This document shows positions 62,601-64,000 of a stretch of 64,000 nucleotides of DNA, piece by piece. The notes beneath the pieces were generated by a model that made no database searches, had not been told where the DNA came from, and worked only from the letters and a program-made list of their open reading frames with translations. The number at the start of each line of letters is the position of its first letter. The stretch's first letter is position 1. Both the position numbers and the translations under genes were made by a program. The DNA is from Lepisosteus oculatus (taxonomy: Eukaryota; Chordata; Actinopteri; Semionotiformes; Lepisosteidae), in contig NC_090716.1 of assembly GCF_040954835.1 (NCBI RefSeq), positions 8,634,775 through 8,698,774 of the forward strand. Reading direction: 5' to 3'.

Positions 62601-63757
62601 TTAGGCTTAGGCTGACGCCTCTGTCTGTCCTTTGTCGTGCAGTGACTTTGATTCCCTCAATGAGGAAGACTCAGCCAGAAACAACCAGCTGGCATTCGAC
62701 ATTGCCGAACAGGAGTTTGGCATCCCTCCCGTAACCACAGGGAAGGAGATGGCAGCTGACAGGGGGCCTGACAAGCTGAGCATGGTCATGTACCTCTCCA
62801 AGTTTTACGAGCTGTTCCAGGGCTCACCAGTACAGCCACCAGGTAGGCTGGCGAGGTGGCATTTGTTTTTACACAAAACGTAGGCCTGAGACTTTGAGAG
62901 ATTTGGGGAAAATGATGGGGCAGGATTGCCTTCCGTATGAAGCCAACAAGAAAATCCTGGTATTTTAGACCTGGTATTGGTAGTTATGAGCAGCGCATTA
63001 AACTGAAGGTGCATGTCTGGGAGGGGGGAGGAAGCCAGAGTGATCATGAGGGGAACATGATCACCAGAGGCCAGAGCTGAAAGCATGCCCTCAGGGCCAT
63101 GAGGCAGGCAGTGCTACACACCCTGCCACTGTTCTGCCCATTCAAAAATGCTGTACCTCCTCTGAAAAGCAATTGACGACTCGTTCCATAGAGCATTGTG
63201 ATGTTTTATATTAATATGATTTTGGCTGTTCATCTTATGAATGAACAACTCACAATGTTAGAGCAAATTAATCTCTGTGAATTATTTTCATTAGAGGAAA
63301 TAATGTGCATCCAAAAGAAAATGAATGCAAAGAAAATTTGATTTACTAATTACAAGGAAAACCAGTTTGTGCCATGGTCTTATTGTATGTCTTAATATTA
63401 TTCATATGCTCTTATTATTTGTAGATATCTTTGGCACTTATTTCATGGAAAGCAGCATTTTATTAATGCATAGTTGGAACAAGATTTCTTAGCTGTATCT
63501 AGTGTTTTTTGTCATTGCTTTAGTTCACTGGAACCTCAAATTTCTTACAAACCCTGCTACACAAAGCACTTTTGAATTACAATCCATTAATGAATATCAT
63601 GGAAATCTAGATTAACATTTTAACCATGTTTCTACACTTTATGCCAGGAATAAGAAGAAAAATTAAAGAGAACAATGAGCAATGTCCATCAAAGCCAGCC
63701 AACTCTGTTTACAGCAACTTGATAACCCAAACTCTGCCAAGGAAACGGATACCAAAG
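38436..63757 (+). CDS. mical2: MICAL2, F-actin methionine monooxygenase (N-terminal 666 residues, 13 coding exons; continues past the window)
   Basis: MICAL2 is an FAD enzyme that uses NADPH and O2 to oxidise actin Met44/Met47, which disassembles filaments; nuclear MICAL2 thereby raises MRTF-A/SRF activity. The thirteen exons (separate entries) total 1998 bases with no frame break. The start ATG has a good context (A at -3, G at +4) and MGENDDEK is the known MICAL2 N-terminus. Residues 1 to about 490 form the monooxygenase domain. Its FAD motifs are GGGPCG (93-98), GADG (221-224) and [19 protein letters not shown] (from 396). Residues about 514-622 are a calponin-homology domain. PRKRIPK (660-666) starts the nuclear-localisation segment seen in MICAL2 rather than MICAL1. 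The LIM domain and the rest lie right of the window. Confidence 0.95.
38700..47117 (+). other. MICAL2 intron after the start exon (8.4 kb)
   Basis: This AT-rich intron has no recognisable exon. Around 40560-40600, TCTACGGGATAAGTAAAGTA followed by (ATCT)n looks like the 3' end of a fish retroelement. At 45060-45850 there is a pyrimidine/C-rich stretch of unknown origin. At 43800-44040 the sequence is more GC-balanced and has an AGATAAGG (GATA-type) site. The rest shows only chance ORFs. Confidence 0.5.
40561..40598 (+). repeat. Retroelement-like 3' end with short (ATCT)n
   Basis: CTCTACGGGATAAGTAAAGT followed by ATCTATCTATCT resembles the common fish element ending GGGATAAATAAAGT(ATCT)n. The body upstream is too diverged to classify. 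Confidence 0.35.
47118..47325 (+). CDS. mical2: MICAL2 coding exon 2 (FAD-binding Rossmann fold)
   Basis: It starts [20 protein letters not shown], the dinucleotide-binding GxGxxG motif, then [37 protein letters not shown] and IDHI. It ends in phase 1. Acceptor TTCCTGCAG and donor GTAAGT are strong. Confidence 0.96.
48373..48489 (+). CDS. mical2: MICAL2 coding exon 3
   Basis: This 117-base exon has acceptor TTGCACAG and donor GTAAGC. It encodes [20 protein letters not shown] and [18 protein letters not shown], and is phase 1-1. Confidence 0.95.
50554..50655 (+). CDS. mical2: MICAL2 coding exon 4 (GADG motif)
   Basis: This 102-base, phase 1-1 exon encodes [20 protein letters not shown] and then [14 protein letters not shown], the second FAD/NADPH-contact motif of the family. 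Acceptor CTCTCAG is normal; donor GTTGGA is weak but is the only one that keeps the frame and the conserved TLEG-FRRKEF junction. Confidence 0.93.
52448..52603 (+). CDS. mical2: MICAL2 coding exon 5
   Basis: This 156-base, phase 1-1 exon encodes [40 protein letters not shown] and [11 protein letters not shown]. Acceptor TTGTTCAG, donor GTGGGT. Confidence 0.95.
53773..53873 (+). CDS. mical2: MICAL2 coding exon 6
   Basis: This 101-base exon encodes [20 protein letters not shown] and [14 protein letters not shown], ending in phase 0 at donor GTAAGG. Confidence 0.95.
55772..56029 (+). CDS. mical2: MICAL2 coding exon 7
   Basis: This 258-base, phase 0-0 exon encodes [58 protein letters not shown] and [14 protein letters not shown]. 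The closing GD is the third FAD-binding motif. Confidence 0.96.
56671..56786 (+). CDS. mical2: MICAL2 coding exon 8 ([20 protein letters not shown])
   Basis: This 116-base exon has acceptor CTCTGCAG and donor GTAGCT. It continues the FAD-site GD motif and ends [14 protein letters not shown] in phase 2. Confidence 0.95.
57283..57409 (+). CDS. mical2: MICAL2 coding exon 9
   Basis: This 127-base exon encodes [20 protein letters not shown] and [15 protein letters not shown], the end of the monooxygenase domain. It ends in phase 0. Confidence 0.95.
57410..58533 (+). other. MICAL2 intron containing a CR1-like LINE relic
   Basis: This 1.1 kb intron has its right half made of a sense-strand LINE fragment (next entry). 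No other feature was seen. Confidence 0.6.
57780..58285 (+). mobile_element. CR1-like LINE reverse-transcriptase relic
   Basis: Translated pieces, across frameshifts and stops, follow the order of a CR1-type reverse transcriptase: [19 protein letters not shown] at 57859, a decayed DF.KAFDKVP-like stretch near 57940-57980, ADNTK (from FADDTK) at 58154, and [16 protein letters not shown] at 58228-58275. A 13-base direct duplication (ATTGGGGATCTAA type) lies near 58080-58104. It is clearly inactive. Confidence 0.75.
58534..58624 (+). CDS. mical2: MICAL2 coding exon 10 (linker to the CH domain)
   Basis: This 91-base exon has acceptor TTTCATAG and donor GTAAGT. It encodes [19 protein letters not shown] and [11 protein letters not shown], ending in phase 1. 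Confidence 0.94.
58838..59637 (-). repeat. Dispersed fish repeat (same family as 24661-24993), minus orientation, interrupted by a hAT-like insertion
   Basis: Positions 58838-58884 (GGTGCAGTGGTTAGCATTGC) and 59365-59637 (CCAAAGACATGCTGGTAGG, GCGATGGACTGGTGCCC, TTAGAAAATGGATGGATGG) are the two halves of one copy in reverse orientation. The 480-base gap between them is a separate element. Confidence 0.75.
58885..59364 (+). mobile_element. hAT-like DNA transposon, internally deleted, nested in the repeat above
   Basis: The ends are short inverted repeats: TAGACGTCTGC on the left and TAGAGGTCTGC read from the right. The flanks GGCCCTGG (58877-58884) and GGCCCCGA (59365-59372) match at 6 of 8 positions, as expected for an aged 8-bp hAT target duplication. 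Subterminal CGGGT repeats occur on both sides, as is usual for hAT transposase binding sites. An ORF from 59102 ([20 protein letters not shown]) looks like the start of a hAT/BED-finger protein, but the transposase core is absent. Confidence 0.7.
60707..60854 (+). CDS. mical2: MICAL2 coding exon 11 (first part of the CH domain)
   Basis: This 148-base exon has acceptor TGTTGCAG and donor GTAAGT. It encodes [20 protein letters not shown], then [20 protein letters not shown] and RADL, ending in phase 2. LLTWCQ and [10 protein letters not shown] are typical calponin-homology signatures. Confidence 0.96.
60924..61918 (-). mobile_element. Tc1-like element with long inverted repeats, internally deleted
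   Basis: Left CAGTGCCCTCTATAATTACT and right CGGTGTGCTCCAGAAGTATT (reverse complement) open inverted repeats that remain alignable for about 170 bases. TA target-site dinucleotides flank both ends (60922-60923, 61919-61920). The interior carries a minus-strand transposase relic (next entry). It sits in the intron that splits the CH-domain coding sequence, so it must be tolerated by splicing. Confidence 0.8.
61190..61565 (-). pseudogene. Tc1-type transposase N-terminal fragment (broken)
   Basis: From an ATG at 61565 the minus strand reads [18 protein letters not shown], a stop, then [10 protein letters not shown] and [10 protein letters not shown], a stop, and [17 protein letters not shown]. 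This is the paired-type DNA-binding region of Tc1 transposases. Several in-frame stops interrupt it and the DDE catalytic domain is missing. Confidence 0.7.
62643..62842 (+). CDS. mical2: MICAL2 coding exon 12 (second part of the CH domain)
   Basis: This 200-base exon has acceptor TCGTGCAG and donor GTAGGC. It encodes [37 protein letters not shown] and [19 protein letters not shown], completing the calponin-homology domain. It ends in phase 1. Confidence 0.96.
63648..63757 (+). CDS. mical2: MICAL2 coding exon 13 (start of nuclear-localisation region)
   Basis: This 110-base exon has acceptor ATGCCAG and donor GTAATT. It encodes [20 protein letters not shown], then [16 protein letters not shown], ending in phase 0. 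PRKRIPK aligns with the recalled FPRKRTPR basic motif of vertebrate MICAL2. It is the last exon in the window. Confidence 0.88.
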
Positions 63758-64000
63758 GTAATTTCAGTACCTGAAGCATGAAATTGTGTCCCAGTTTATT
63801 TAAAATATGAGCTGCTATAACCCAGCAAACTTTTCTGCCATACCTTTGTACTTTTATTTTTGTTTTTAGGGATATAGGTGCTATAAGAGGAAATGCACCA
63901 TCAAAAGCAGTTCTGTAAAGACAACTTTTCAAGTTAACTGAAGTTAACTTTAGCAAAAAAAACAGGATTATGGTTTGTTTTAAAAGGTGGAAAAGATTAA
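63758..64000 (+). other. Start of the next MICAL2 intron (window edge)
   Basis: This AT-rich sequence after the last donor has no further exon before the window ends. Confidence 0.6.

Noticed and set aside
62258..62734. 158-codon plus-strand ORF
   Set aside because: Out of frame with the MICAL2 CH exon it overlaps; mainly intron sequence.
1..64000. CRISPR arrays, prophage, bacterial operons or defence systems
   Set aside because: The DNA is vertebrate, with spliced genes. No regularly spaced repeats, ribosome-binding sites or phage-like genes were seen.

Overview
This window is vertebrate nuclear DNA, most likely from a ray-finned fish. It is AT-rich. Its genes are split into short coding exons with GT/AG splice sites, and its introns hold fish-type repeats: Tc1-like elements, CR1-like LINE relics, a hAT-like element and copies of a dispersed repeat whose tail reads CCATCCATCC. 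I cannot name the species from the sequence alone. No operons, CRISPR arrays, phages or bacterial genes are present.

Three protein-coding genes account for the coding signal, in the order USP47 (+), DKK3 (-), MICAL2 (+). I recall the same neighbours on human 11p15. (1) Positions 2-5768 hold the last nine coding pieces of USP47, a ubiquitin-specific protease; they join into one 539-residue frame that ends at a stop, with a poly(A) signal at 5928. (2) Positions 8094-19099, with a possible upstream leader to about 19.7 kb, hold DKK3 on the minus strand. Seven coding exons join in phase to a 283-residue secreted protein with a signal peptide, a Soggy-like N-terminal block and two ten-cysteine domains. 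An alternative last exon may exist at 8865-9063. (3) From a candidate TATA promoter near 25.9 kb to the right edge runs MICAL2, an actin-oxidising flavoprotein. A probable noncoding first exon and a roughly 12 kb first intron are followed by 13 coding exons (38436-63757). These give residues 1-666: the whole monooxygenase domain, the calponin-homology domain and the start of the nuclear-localisation segment. The rest of the gene lies beyond the window.

USP47 and DKK3 meet tail to tail across about 2.2 kb that contains a 70-72 bp tandem repeat. DKK3 and MICAL2 are head to head, separated by about 6-7 kb with no recognisable gene. The introns carry the mobile-element relics: an antisense CR1-like fragment in USP47, a Tc1-like element and smaller repeats in DKK3, and a sense CR1-like fragment, a hAT-like element nested in another repeat, and a second Tc1-like element in MICAL2.

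I found no convincing new biological system. The observations most worth following are the second possible DKK3 last exon that also supplies the tenth cysteine, the candidate CRE/TATA promoter and short upstream ORF of MICAL2, and the nested transposons. Exon boundaries were read by eye from splice motifs and phase. All statements about orthologues rest on memory, not on a search.
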